Shown one piece after another: positions 1 through 10,468 of a DNA stretch of 27,040 nt (position 1 is its first letter; each line of letters opens with the position of its first letter). The position numbers and the translations under genes are program-made. Below the pieces are notes generated by a model. That model was not told the DNA's origin. It made no database searches and saw only the letters and a list, made by a program, of their open reading frames with translations. Origin of the DNA: Neelides folsomi (taxonomy: Eukaryota > Arthropoda > Collembola > Neelipleona > Neelidae); the NCBI GenBank assembly GCA_034687125.1, contig JAQGBZ010000610.1:1-27040 (forward strand), read 5' to 3'.

Positions 1-482
1 TGAAATGACGTCATTACCGGCTCTACAATCCGTTTTACAATCAGATTTCCTACAATCCTGAAAAAGGAACCTCTCTATTTATATTCAATTCTTCCAGCAA
101 TTCCTTTTCACGCACTATTTTTTATTTTTGTTCCAAATATAAAAATCATCTTGAATTAATTTATCCACAAATTAGTGAATCTAATTAGAACAACTCATTA
201 ATGAGTTGATTTATATTTTTATTAATTTGTCATTTACCTTTTATAATTCATGAACCACTTATATTTCATTGATTATCATACACGGTTTTATGTTTCTTAC
301 ATTTTTTATTCTTAATGAATCTCGAAAGATTATTATTTTCGCTTTGTAAGTAATTTTCAGATTAATAATGAACTTAATACAATACATAACTTCATCTGAA
401 TAAAACTAATTATTTATTAATTTACTTTGTAATTTATTTAATTTAAAACATATTTAATCATTTAATCGAGAAATTATTTCAG
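1..482. other. AT-rich stretch, possible upstream receptor exon
   Basis: No certain gene is seen. A frame open from 4 to 159 on the plus strand reads as a hydrophobic, membrane-like segment (including PLYLYSILPAIPFHALFFIF). It lies upstream of the gustatory-receptor-like exons and could be an earlier exon of the same gene, but no convincing donor site follows it. The rest is AT-rich sequence ending in a good acceptor (TTATTTCAG) at 482. Confidence 0.3.
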
Positions 483-979
483 AGAATCTGCAAATATTCA
501 ACGTTTCGAACTTAGAGCGATAGGATCTAATACTTCTTACTGGGATTGTAGATATATTTATGTAGATATATCTTTATGAAATATACTTTAAAGAAAAAAT
601 TGATATTTTATAATTTGTTCAATTCTATGCGATATATTTTGCCTTCGGAATTTCAGTTTTTATGGTCATTAGTTTATATGAAGAAGTTCATCTTTTAATC
701 TTTATGATTTTATCTTTGATCCCAGCTGCCGTTCCAATTGAGATATATTTTATTTTATCAGCTGCAAATGACATTCGAAGAAGCGCTGAAAAGCTAAAGG
801 AAGTTCTTCTGAAGGAAATTCCACTCAAGAATGAAAAATATGAAATGCTTTTGTGGAAATCAATACGACCTTTTAGAATTTGCTACGGTCCGTATGAAAT
901 CCAAAATGAATCTTTGTTAAATGCTTATTTAAGAGTCTTCAATAATCTTGTAACGGTTCATTTAACCTTTCGAACATAA
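483..979 (+). CDS. Gustatory-receptor-like protein, C-terminal exons (partial)
   Basis: Two exons fit together: 483-547, after a TTATTTCAG acceptor and ending in phase 1 before GTAGAT, and 657-979, after a TTTCAG acceptor and restoring the same frame. The stop is at 977-979 and the intron is 109 bases. The product ends with a long hydrophobic helix (VHLLIFMILSLIPAAVPIEI), a charged cytoplasmic segment (DIRRSAEKLKEVL), an SIRPFRICYG stretch and a final NNLVTVHLTF segment. This helix, basic loop, then final helix ending in a short T-x-F tail resembles the C-terminal third of insect gustatory/odorant receptor superfamily members. The 5' exons are missing or unrecognised, so this may be the end of a gene that starts upstream of the window, or a remnant. 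The family call rests on pattern resemblance only; any seven-helix protein with a similar tail is an alternative. Confidence 0.42.
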
Positions 980-1331
980 GTAATATTTTTTGATTGTTTG
1001 TATGACTGAATGCATTACCTTGATTAAAATGAAATTAAGTTTTGAATCTACAAAAATATTTATCATGCCTAGTCAAATACTAATAAATGGTACGAATTGC
1101 GTATCTTTTAATCAACCTAATAATTTTTTGCATTTATTTACAATTAGATTTATCTTGACAAATAAATAATAATATTTTTTTCTTGAATTAGTCACAATAT
1201 TATAACGTTATCTAATTGTCAATTCCAATTAAATTCAATATAACAGAATTATAAATTAATTGTTATGTCATTTCCCTAAATGTTATTAATTAGCCTGTGC
1301 AATGCATAAATATAGGTGTACATAGTACATA

Positions 1332-1384
<53 letters not shown>

Positions 1385-1702
1385 GCTTTAATGTTTCCTT
1401 ATTTGCAACTGAATTCTCATGAACCAGTTTGTACCTCTACAGTAATGCTAACGAATCTTGACGCACTAAAGAAAAAGTGGGTTTATCCTTTTAGTCACCC
1501 AAAGAGAATTAAATTATATTTGGATGAAACTCGTCCTCAGTTAATCAAAAATAATAAACTAATAAGCAACCTAGTGTTCATTTAATACCTCACACCATTT
1601 AATGCTGTCCTGTAAAATTATTCAATCTTTAATTTAAAAACTCCAATAATACTGGGTTTAAATTATTGGATTTTATGACACTAAAAAATAAACATTTGAA
1701 AT
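980..1702. other. Intergenic region with microsatellite
   Basis: No gene is supported. The only open frame (1316-1585) owes its length to translation of the AT dinucleotide run and shows no family features. The last part holds the presumed 5' leader of the innexin. Confidence 0.6.
1334..1382. repeat. (AT)n microsatellite
   Basis: About 24 uninterrupted AT dinucleotide units. Likely to be length-polymorphic between individuals. Confidence 0.97.
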
Positions 1703-3139
1703 ATGTTTGACATTTTTGGGTCTGTGAAGTCTTTGATAAAAGTGAAAAAAGACAACGTTTATATTGAAAACAATGTTTTTCGTCTTCATTGCAATGCTAC
1801 TGTGATCCTCCTTGTTGTATTATCCATCCTTGTCACATCTAAACAATACATTGGAGATCCAATTGACTGTGACTCAAGTTATGGAGGTGGAATTCGTAAC
1901 GATTTAATCGACTCGTTATGTTGGATTAAATCTACTTATACTGTGAAGAAGTCAGATGATCCGAAATGTACGAAGTTCAAATTTACAAAAATTTTGCCAT
2001 TAATTAATTAATAATAAATTATTAAAATTCATATTGACTACAAATCTAAGGATTTTAATCTTTAACTTAATGTTAATAAAAATTTATTAGGTGAATCAGA
2101 ATCAGCCCATCCTGGATTGAGTCCAAAAGAAAAAGACGATGAAATTGTTTATCAAAAATATTACCAATGGGTTTGTTTTGTTTTATTTTTACAAGCAATC
2201 TTTTTCTACATTCCTCGTTACCTCTGGAAGATTTGGGAAGGTGGGAAAATTAAAAATCTCCTTATGGATTTAAACACTCCCTTTGTTGATGAAAATGTAA
2301 AAAGGTTTAAATTGAATCAAATTGTAAATTATTTTATTATAAATAAGGGACATCAAAATTTTTATTTTTTCGCGTTTGTATTTTGCGAAGTTCTAAATTT
2401 TGCGAATGTAGTTGGACAATTTTATTTCATGGATTTATTCCTCGGTCATAAATTTATTGATTATGGGATATTGGCTGTGCAAAAGAGAAATATTTCTTTT
2501 GCTAAATGTCCAAGTTTGATGGACGAAGTTTTTCCCCAAGTCACAAGTTGTTGGATGAAACAATATGGAAAAACTGGGAAGTTAGAACAAATTGATTTAA
2601 TCTGCGTTCTTTCGTTAAATATAATCAATCAGAAAATCTACATTTTACTTTGGTGAGACATTTATTAATTTATTTTAATTGAATTTATTATTCACTTCTT
2701 ATTTGTATAATACCTATACATATATGTTATACAACCTATATACCTATATTATTATACCAGTATACATACATTAGTATAAACTAATTAAAATTGCATTTTC
2801 CTTATTAGGTTTTGGTTCGTCATTATTTGGGGGATTTCGAGTATGGCGCTTGTATACCGTTTTGTGACTATTTTCAATATGCGATTTAGGCTTTATTTAC
2901 TTAAGATTAGAGCAAGAGCAAGATCCGCAGAGCCATATCATTTTGAAAATATTAATAACTTTTTCGGACTTCTTGGAATGGGTGATTGGTTTGTCTTGTA
3001 CCAACTGGGGAAAAATATGGATTCATTTATCTATACTGAATTAATAACCGATTTATCAGCAACATTAAAAAATAAAGGTCGCGAGCATTTTAAGGAAGAA
3101 ATAATAAGGATTGATTCCGATATGAAGTATAATACTTAA
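1703..3139 (+). CDS. Innexin (gap-junction channel protein)
   Basis: Three exons: 1703-1967 (ends in phase 1), 2091-2652 (ends in phase 2) and 2809-3139, with GT/AG introns of 123 and 156 bases. The splice phases agree and give 385 residues, a normal innexin length. Innexins form invertebrate gap junctions and hemichannels in the plasma membrane. The N-terminus carries MFDIFGSVKSL. The first membrane helix is at about 31-48, followed by an extracellular loop with two cysteines (DPIDC and SLCW). The family signature YYQWV is at 112-116, at the start of helix 2. The third helix (FYFFAFVFCEVLNF) follows. The second loop contains TSCW and DLICVL, then NIINQKIYILLWFWF leads into helix 4. The C-terminal tail is cytoplasmic and ends IDSDMKYNT. 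The second loop has one additional cysteine (FAKCPSL) before the usual pair. The ATG is the first in frame, and the start matches the family's short N-terminus. The paralogue cannot be named. Confidence 0.95.
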
Positions 3140-3986
3140 ATTTATTAATCCATTCAAATTTCTTGTATTTGTTAAAAAAATAAGATAAAATGCATAAATG
3201 TATGAGAGCTTTATCTAATTTAAAGTGAGAATGAACAATGTTTGAATGCAATCAAATATGTCTACGATATCATGAACGTTGGCAATTATCAAAAAATGTG
3301 TTAGATTGACCTCCTATTAATAAAATGTAATTTACCTATAGATGTATCATTAATAATAAATTCTATACTGTACTTTTATACAATAATCAATGTGTTTAAT
3401 TATTGCATTATTTATTTATTCGAATCACTCATATTTCCTCGTATGTTAACATATCAGATTAATATTAAGCGATCAGCAAATCTAATGCAAATGAACGACG
3501 GATCTAGCAGAACGGAAACGGAAATAAACTACAAGAAAGACAAATAACAAGTAGCGGAGAAAATCTAATAAAAGTGTTCCCCATCAAATAGTCAATTAGT
3601 GAATTGACAGCGACAACGTAATGAAAGCAAGATGGTTATCAAATCCTAATGGCATCAGTCATATAAAAATTCGTACATAATTCTTTTTATTCCAACTTTA
3701 AGATCTATATAAGTAGATATATCTGTATTGCATTGTGTATATTACAAAGGCAAAAGTTTTCATTCGGCCGCTTTCACATTCAAAGCAATGTTCTTAATAT
3801 ACCATCATTTCACTTATTTGTTCTCTGCAGATGTAAAACATGCTCATTTGAGGAAACTATTGAATATAAAATCCCCATAATGCTATCAAGAGGAGAAAAA
3901 GCAGGAAATGGTAAATAAAGCATTTCTCTCACTTTCCTGAGTTGAATGTCAAGATTTGGTGTGATTTTTGTCACGATGGGTTGGAG
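3140..3986. other. Intergenic region between innexin and cuticle gene
   Basis: No supported gene. A TATATAAG sequence at 3706-3713 could be a second promoter, but the open frame after it (3733-3918) starts at TTG and has no family features. Probably contains regulatory DNA for the cuticle gene. Confidence 0.5.
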
Positions 3987-3994
3987 TATATAAG
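3987..3994 (+). promoter_or_regulatory. TATA box of the cuticle protein gene
   Basis: TATATAAG lies about 100 bases before the ATG at 4086. An initiator-like TCATCT starts at 4017, at the expected spacing of about 30 bases, predicting a 5' leader of roughly 67 bases. TATA-driven promoters are common for highly expressed, moult-regulated cuticle genes. Confidence 0.65.
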
Positions 3995-4085
3995 AAGCCC
4001 AACTCGTTCCTTCCGATCATCTCAAACACCAAGAGTCAATCAAGTCAACAACAAGTCGTCACTCGAAAGAGATTTTCCTTTCAAC

Positions 4086-5180
4086 ATGATCGGAGTTGTC
4101 CTTATCGCTTACCTCGCCGGTACTTTGAGCTACCTCAGTTGAATTATTTAATTTACAATTCCATTTGATTTAAATTGACACTTAAAATTGCAATATTATT
4201 GAATCAAATTTTCTAAATCTTAATTTTAACTTTTTAGCTACGGCTTCTGCTGGAGTTATAGAAAAAGCCCCGCTTGGCTATTCTAAGCCCATCAATGCCG
4301 CGGCAATTCGAAATGTTGAAAACGTCCATGTGACCAAATCCATTACTCCAGTGGTTACCAAGGTGAATAATAGATTAAATTTATCTGTAACTTTAGTTAA
4401 TTAATATCAATATTAGCTTTAATTTAAATTAAGTATTAACATACATTTAACAATATTTTCATTATTTTTAGACTAACACTCATCATACTCATTCAGCTCC
4501 AGCTGTATCTTATGGACATGTTCAAGGTATGGAAAATATTAATATTTTTAAATAATCATTTTGTTCAAAAATGATGTTTTCATAAATGTACTTAAATATT
4601 AATTTTATTATTTTAAATAGGACATTCATATTCTGCTCATGGAGCTGACCACATTGCTCCAGTGACCTTCAACACTCAATACACGAGCTATAAAAATCCC
4701 ACTGTTGGAGTGAACGGCCCAGTGACTTTCGCTTCCCCACTCCCATCAGCTTACTCCGTTGCTCCAGCTCATTCATACGTTCACTCCGGATTGGCTTACG
4801 CTGCACCCGCCTTTGGACCAGTTGCCTACGCTGCCCCTGCAGCCATCGCAGCACCAGTTGCTTACAAAGCTCCAATTTCATACTCCGCTCCAATAGCCGC
4901 CGCGGTCCCAGCTGTCGCATCAGTTGGAATTCGCACAGGAGATGCAGGATTTTCCTCAACTCCAACATTCGGAGCTCAATTCAACCCAGTCAACCCAATC
5001 CATCAATTCTATGCTGGACCACTTTCGGAATTTGTTGGAAATGGAGCGGGAATTTACAGTTTCCCACAAATCCATTCAGTTATTGCGGGAAGTCGATCAG
5101 CTCCAGTTGCCGCTGCAGCTCCCGCTGCTCCTGCTCCTGCTGCTGAAGCTCCAGTTGAACCAGAAGCCACTAAGGCTTAA
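4086..5180 (+). CDS. Ala/Pro-rich structural cuticle protein, secreted
   Basis: Four exons: 4086-4119, 4238-4362, 4472-4526 and 4621-5180, all GT/AG with consistent phase (1, 0, 1), giving 257 residues. Exon 1 plus the first bases of exon 2 encode a signal peptide (MIGVVLIAYLAATASA) cleaved before GVIEK. The mature protein has a His-rich part (HTHHTH region in exon 3) and a long low-complexity part with repeated AAPA, YAAP and APVAY blocks, a Gly/Phe-containing middle (PVNPIHQFYAGPLSEF) and an AAAPAAPAPAAEAP tail. AAP[A/V] repeats are a hallmark of low-complexity insect cuticular proteins; no chitin-binding RR domain is visible, so its binding mode is not shown. The very short first exon carrying only the signal peptide is typical of arthropod cuticle genes. 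An alternative donor at 4137, also in phase 1, would lengthen the signal peptide by six residues; 4119 gives the more usual length. Confidence 0.9.
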
Positions 5181-5260
5181 AATGGACCCGAGATTGATTA
5201 CCGCAAATGCAGACAACTCTCAGTATTTTCCTATTATTAAACCAAAGTTGTGAGAACTTT

Positions 5261-5266
5261 AATAAA
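5261..5266 (+). promoter_or_regulatory. Polyadenylation signal of the cuticle gene
   Basis: AATAAA lies 81 bases after the stop codon at 5180. A second candidate sits about 40 bases further on. Confidence 0.6.
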
Positions 5267-6017
5267 TTGACAATATAATGTCAATATTGAATGCATGTAT
5301 GACTTAATAAAATTTTTATGAATTTATACTATTAAAATTAATATACTTAATTTTTTTCATAAATGACATCAAGTAGATTGATTACTTGATGTAGTAGATT
5401 GACAATCACCGAATCACACACGCTTATATAATTACCATACATTATAGTGAATAGAACTATAGAACACATGATTAAGGCATGACATGACATAAAAAATACG
5501 AGGTGAATATATACATACATAAATTCAGTATGTTTGCATTTATATTACATTGCATTTGGTATATTGGTTTTCATTCACTCTAAAATTTAACCTTGAACCC
5601 TTATTTATACGTCATTCATCTGAACTCTTAAGTGAACCATCTTCTGTCCAAGCAATAGAATTGGGAAATATTGGACAAAAGTTGAGATTGAGAGGAGAAT
5701 CTTTTCATTTAGATTTTATTTCTCAAAGCTCAACTACACAACCGTATAATAAAAGGTTTTCAATATTTAAAGAATTTATGTAACTATAAGTATTTATATA
5801 AATCATTTTAGACTTTTTCGACTATTAGCTAAGAAGCAAAATTATACATAAATTATTGGAAATTCGGTTGTGTATTTTACTTTCTTATTTAATATTAATA
5901 AGAAATAATTAATGCTTTAACTCATTTCCTGTTCAGTTTATCGAAACTGACTATTATACACAAAGATATACATAATTATTTTAAATTTAAATTTAATATT
6001 TTTATGTTTTATATAAG
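5267..6017. other. Intergenic region with one unexplained open frame
   Basis: An open frame at 5550-5783 on the plus strand (77 codons) contains a stretch of ordinary-looking composition (LGNIGQKLRLRGESFHLDF, then SQSSTTQPYNKRFSIFKEF) that is less biased than most chance frames here. No family is recognised; the alternating hydrophobic pattern is faintly CUB-like, but this is weak. It could be an orphan exon or chance. The remainder is AT-rich leader of the next gene. Confidence 0.2.
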
Positions 6018-6909
6018 ATGGCAACTCCCACAATAGAAGAAGTCAGTCGATATGATTATGAAGAATTCATCGAGCTCCTCAAAAACGTTGTTGAGCATTG
6101 TGGGCTGATCCCAGCCGCAGTTTGGGCCAGACGCCCATTTAACAACATTCGACATTTGCATTATGAACTTTGCAACTTTATTGATTTACTACCTTCGATT
6201 GGTAAATAATTAAATTATTACGTTAATGGAAAAGTTTCAAATTTAAACTTACCGCTCTTGAAATTACAAATATGTATGCATGTACATTCATTTAATAAAT
6301 ACATACTTTTTAATAAGCATGTCTAATATAAAAACCCAGCATCATAACAATTAAAATTTTATTATAGTAATTATTAGGTACATTGAACTATCTGTAATTA
6401 ACGAAAGATAATTATAATTATGATAAATTATCAATATAGGAAAAGAAGGAATTCTTCGTTCTCATCCGGATCTTGCTGGAAAAATTGCGCGTCTTGGACT
6501 TCTCACTTCAGAATCAACCAAAGAACAGCTTGCTGCTGGACTCAATACACTTTCACAAGCTGAGAAAAACACTCTAACAGATCTGAATGAAAGGTACTGA
6601 CTGTGAATATAATTAATTATTATAATAAAGGATATTTTTAGGGTTAATAAATGAAATAAATAAAGTTAAATATATTGTTTGTATATTATGCTAAAATATA
6701 TCAATATGTTTTGTAGATATAAAATAAAATTCGGATTCCCTTTTGTCATCTGTGCAAGAGACAATAAAAAAGAAGCTATTTTAAAAGGAATGGCTTCGCG
6801 CCTCCAAAATTCCCACGATAAGGAACTTTTCACTGGAGTCGAAGAAGTCAAGAAAATTGCATATTACAGACTACTTGATTTGATCAAGGATCCAGAAAGC
6901 AAATTATAA
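6018..6909 (+). CDS. URAD: OHCU decarboxylase, peroxisomal (uric acid degradation)
   Basis: Three exons: 6018-6201 (phase 1), 6440-6593 (phase 2) and 6717-6909, GT/AG throughout, giving 176 residues, the usual family length. The enzyme decarboxylates 2-oxo-4-hydroxy-4-carboxy-5-ureidoimidazoline, the third step after urate oxidase and 5-hydroxyisourate hydrolase, yielding S-allantoin. Family motifs are clear: the N-terminal VVEHCG...AVWARRPF segment, the ILRSHPDLAGKIA block with the catalytic His at residue 70, SxxEQ with the acidic Glu at residue 90 (the same 20-residue spacing as the His/Glu pair described for the family), AAGLNTL, LNERYKIKFGFPFVICAR and EVKKIAYYRL. The last three residues are SKL, a canonical type 1 peroxisomal targeting signal, matching the location of urate oxidase. 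The ATG is the first in frame and starts MATPTIEEVSRYDYEEF, in keeping with the family. AATAAA at 6926-6931 is a likely poly(A) signal. Confidence 0.96.
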
Positions 6910-7424
6910 TAAAAGGAAATTGTCAAATAAACGAATATACATGATTACTTAATTTAATTGTAACTTTTTGATTCAGACATAAAAAGATATAAACAAACTA
7001 GGTATATACAATATAGTGTATTTCACTAGGAGAAACACCTTTAATGATATCATTGAAGTAACTTTAATATTTCCTAAGTGTAGGTACACGAAAATGTATG
7101 AGTTAAATTAAGCATACCCATTAAATACCATATACCATTATATTTAAATAATTTAAACCTATATCTACCTAGATACATACCAAAAGTATACTTAGGTTAG
7201 GTATATTGTGTATAAATTAATATATGAATATTTACACTATGCACTTTAATATAATAAATAACCCCAATGAATTCGTTTATTGCCTCTTGTCCCAAATACA
7301 AAATTAAAATTAAACAAATTAAAATTAATATTAAGGGCAATGGCAAAGCAGAATTATACAGGAAGCAATTCATTTGCAATCTATGGGAAATATTAACAGC
7401 CTACATTTACGTTATTTACGCTAA
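6910..7424. other. Intergenic region
   Basis: AT-rich. The overlapping open frames on both strands at 7197-7449 have Ile/Lys/Tyr-biased translations and no family features. The last part is the probable leader of the small secreted-protein gene. Confidence 0.6.
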
Positions 7425-7939
7425 ATGTTTGTTTTTGGCCTTTTTTTAATTCTACTTGTTGGGAAAAGCGGTAAATTGAATATTTTATTGTTTTATATTG
7501 AGGTAAATATGTAAAACTTATTATATCTTTAGATGAAGTCGAAGAATCGGAAACAGAATTGTTAGTAGAAGGAAATGGCCATGGTCAAGCAGAGGAAGAA
7601 ATATCAAATAAACATATAAAACGAGCAGCTTTTATTGAAGAAATTGTCTCAGGCTCAAACCTGAGGAATGAGGAAGTTCACAAATTGCCAATGGATGACT
7701 TTGGTGATGTGCAGCATTTTAAGAAAGAACATTTAAGTGAATCAAGACATGGTCATCATTTTACAGGGGATTCGGAATCTTCATCGGATACATCTTCAGA
7801 ATCGAATGATTCAGATTCATCAGATGATGAGGAAGAGAAAGGAAGGGGATTTCGAGTTGATTGGAGTCCGCCATGGAAGGCTTGGCCAAGAAAAGCTATC
7901 AGAAGAAAAAGTCATGGGAGAAAATGGATGACTGGATAA
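7425..7939 (+). CDS. Secreted precursor: acidic Ser/Asp segment, basic Trp-rich tail
   Basis: Two exons fit: 7425-7470 (ATG, phase 1) and 7533-7939, separated by a 62-base intron (GTAAAT...CTTTAG). The product is 150 residues. Exon 1 encodes almost exactly a signal peptide (MFVFGLFLILLVGKS), which strongly supports the join. The mature part begins acidic (DEVEESETELL) and has a Lys-Arg pair at about 45-46 that could be a convertase site. It then has a very acidic Ser/Asp/Glu run at about 94-117. It ends in a 33-residue basic tail with about eleven Lys/Arg and four Trp (VDWSPPWKAWPRK, then AIRRKSHGRKWMTG). The HGRK near the end is a Gly-dibasic motif of the type used for peptide amidation. No known family is recognised. 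It may be a peptide precursor whose acidic part neutralises a cationic C-terminal peptide, or an acidic matrix protein. AATAAA at 7993-7998 fits its 3' end. Confidence 0.68.
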
Positions 7940-8622
7940 TTTTATCATCATTAACCTTAATAACGTTTAAACAAATGTAACATTTTAGCATTAATAAATA
8001 ATAATAATGAAGTTGATATTTACCGAATCTTTTAATTTCTTTTAATTTAATTTGATGACTATTACAAATTTAAATTTGTTATATACCTTATTAAAATTAT
8101 TATGTAAATAGTAAAATATCTCGCTTTAAAATTTTTTTTAATTATTTAATAAAATCATATATGCAGATTATAATAATTAATTTATATTACAATTAGGACA
8201 AATACTAAACCAAATAATGCAATAATAGTTCGCATTAAACTTTATCTACCATTAAGTACTTATTCTAACTAACTAATGTAACGATTACTAAAACTTAAGA
8301 ATTATTGCGATTATCTTTATAAATATTAATAAACATGTTTAGGATACTTTTGAATCTGTTTATATTAAACTATCTTACATATTTAAGTAAATAGAATTAT
8401 TGGTATCTGTATAATTCGGCAACCTTGTTGGAATTCTTAAAATTCTAATATAAAATAATTTAATAATTCATTTGTACTATAGAATAGAAAAAATTGTTAT
8501 ACATAGGTAATTGAATGGATTTAAAATCTATACAATATACTAAAGTTTCAATTCTTCGGATATAGAGTTGAGTATGTAATGAGATTCATAAAGAACTAAC
8601 ATACAATAGTATGTATGCATAT
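7940..8622. other. Intergenic region between convergent genes
   Basis: Very AT-rich, holding the 3' ends of the secreted-precursor gene (+) and the MATH/BTB gene (-). Nothing else is recognised. Confidence 0.7.
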
Positions 8623-10468
8623 TCAAGGAGAAGAAATATCAATTATTTGGATTGATTCGGAAGTACCGCTCTCATTTGGATCCAATTTAACTTTCGGAAT
8701 TTTGATTCTGTTTCTAAAAAGCCAAATAAAAAGAAAGTTAAAAACATCATGTAGAAAAAACATACAGTCCATCTTAAATTAATACCTCTGAAGGAAGTTC
8801 ATAACGCTATTTTTCAAAAACGAAGCGTTGTGCAATTCAGCAATAGCTAAAAGTTCTTGTACGTTATCAGCAGCAATCAATTGGGCCGCTTTGAATTCAG
8901 ATATCTTTCTAAGACCCTCCATATCATATTTGTTTGCGATTTGCAAAAGATCTTGAGGAATCGATTCCAACATGTCCGTGTCTCCTTTGTACATGAATTC
9001 CACCATTCCGATTACAGCCGCTTCATAAAAATCATCAATATTCACTTCATTATTCTCGGCCTCAATCATGTTGCTGGTGAACATGCTATAAACACATAGA
9101 CATAAATAATGAATTAAGGAACGCTTTCAAGGTTATATTAAAATTCATAGTAAGTAATGCTCAATGTTGGTTTATGAAAAAATATAATAATTTTAATTTT
9201 CAAATAATTGGATATTGTTCAATAATTTCCAACCTTTTAAAGACTGGACTTCTCGCACAAAGGATCACTTTGTGAACACGTATCGCCAACCCGTTCGTTT
9301 TAATCGTCACATCAGCACAAGTCTTATTCTCGTACAAATCTGAGAAGTTTTTCACATATTCTTGCTTGAGCAATTTTTCAATCTAATAATGTATAAAATG
9401 TAAAAATCAAAAAAAGCTAATAAGATATATGAACCCAGTTAATAACCTAATAATTTATTTAAGTTGTAAAAAGTAATTTTGAATAAAATAATTTTTAATC
9501 TTGAATTAATTGAATTTAGACCTTTGTTTGGTTCGACATTTCATTATCACCCCCATTCCAACATTCATGTTTAATTCCTCCAAGAATTGTCAACTTGCAC
9601 TGAAGTATGATGGAGTCATTTTTGATAAATTGGCTTCCTTCTCTAACGAGATTCGCCATTGAAATAAAGTCAGTCCATCCGATACCAATCGACCCTTTGA
9701 AATTATGTGTGACCTCTATAAGATTAAAAATGGAAATCGTTAATTTCAATTGTAGTAAAATACTTAAATGCATAATAAATTTAGTTATATACCATCTGCA
9801 TAGTTAATAGTTATACAATGTTATCTTTTAATGTTAAATTACCACGTGAATGATTCCTCAAAGGGTCTTCATTAGCCAATGTTATTTGAAAATTGGCTTT
9901 TGCTTCAGTTGATTTGAAATCTTCGTGATCTCCATATTGAATTCTTTCAAGATACACAGAAAAGAAGTCATAGCAATTTGACCAATGATATGGCTTAACT
10001 TGGAGTTTCCTTCAATTAATTATCAAAAATAAAAAACAATTATATTACATAATACACAATATGTATAAGTAAACCTTTTAAATACAATAAACAAATTTTC
10101 ATATTAATGATTAATAAAGGTGATATAATTAATTATTGTCTTACAAAACTTATAAGTAGCTGCAAAACTTTTATAATTTACCATGCATCAAAAGTCTCTT
10201 CATTTTCATTGAACCGTGGCGAGTAGAATGCTTCATTTCTTGTTAAAAATGACCAGTTTTGTATTTTCCAATTAAAAACCACAGTTTCTGCTTCTATCTA
10301 AAAAACAAATAATCGAATTAATGAAGAATTTAAACTTGATTACTTTAATTGACTTGAAAAAAGGAAAATTGTATTTAAATACATAAATGAAGTAAACTAA
10401 ATAATCTTTACATTAGAAGTCGCAAAAAATTCTAGTGGTTTGATTTTAATAGAATTGAGTTCTTCCAT
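8623..10468 (-). CDS. SPOP-like MATH/BTB protein (Cullin-3 ligase adaptor)
   Basis: Seven exons read on the minus strand: 10412-10468, 10182-10297, 9843-10009, 9522-9715, 9234-9382, 8786-9085 and 8623-8713. All introns are GT/AG and every phase agrees, giving 357 residues, close to SPOP-family length. The N-terminal MATH domain spans about 22-155 (VVFNWKIQNWSFL; VKPYHWSNCYDFFSVYLER; later CKLTILGG). The BTB domain spans about 190-290 (CADVTIKTNGLAIRVHKVIL, then ARSPVFKSMF and VEFMYKGDTDML). A short BACK/3-box-like helical part follows (ELLAIAELHNASFLKNSV). In this family MATH binds substrates and BTB plus the 3-box binds Cullin-3 to direct ubiquitination. The small last exon adds a polar tail ending ESIQIIDISSP. 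MATH/BTB genes are often expanded in arthropods, so the exact orthologue is not claimed. A reading that stops in exon 6 would end at 8779; the joined version is preferred because a clean donor and acceptor keep the frame. Confidence 0.93.

Noticed and set aside
1316..1585. 89-codon open frame
   Set aside because: A third of it is translated AT microsatellite; no start context, splice signals or family features.
3733..3918. 61-codon open frame after a TATATAAG
   Set aside because: Starts at TTG, has no family features, and lies in the upstream region of the cuticle gene.
4669..4968. 99-codon minus-strand frame and other frames over the cuticle exon
   Set aside because: They arise from the GCN/CCN-rich repeats of the cuticle protein read in other frames.
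7267..7449. 60-codon plus-strand frame upstream of the secreted-precursor gene
   Set aside because: Lys/Ile-biased translation; it overlaps the precursor's signal-peptide exon in another frame.
9607..9807. 66-codon plus-strand frame
   Set aside because: Antisense shadow of a MATH-domain exon.
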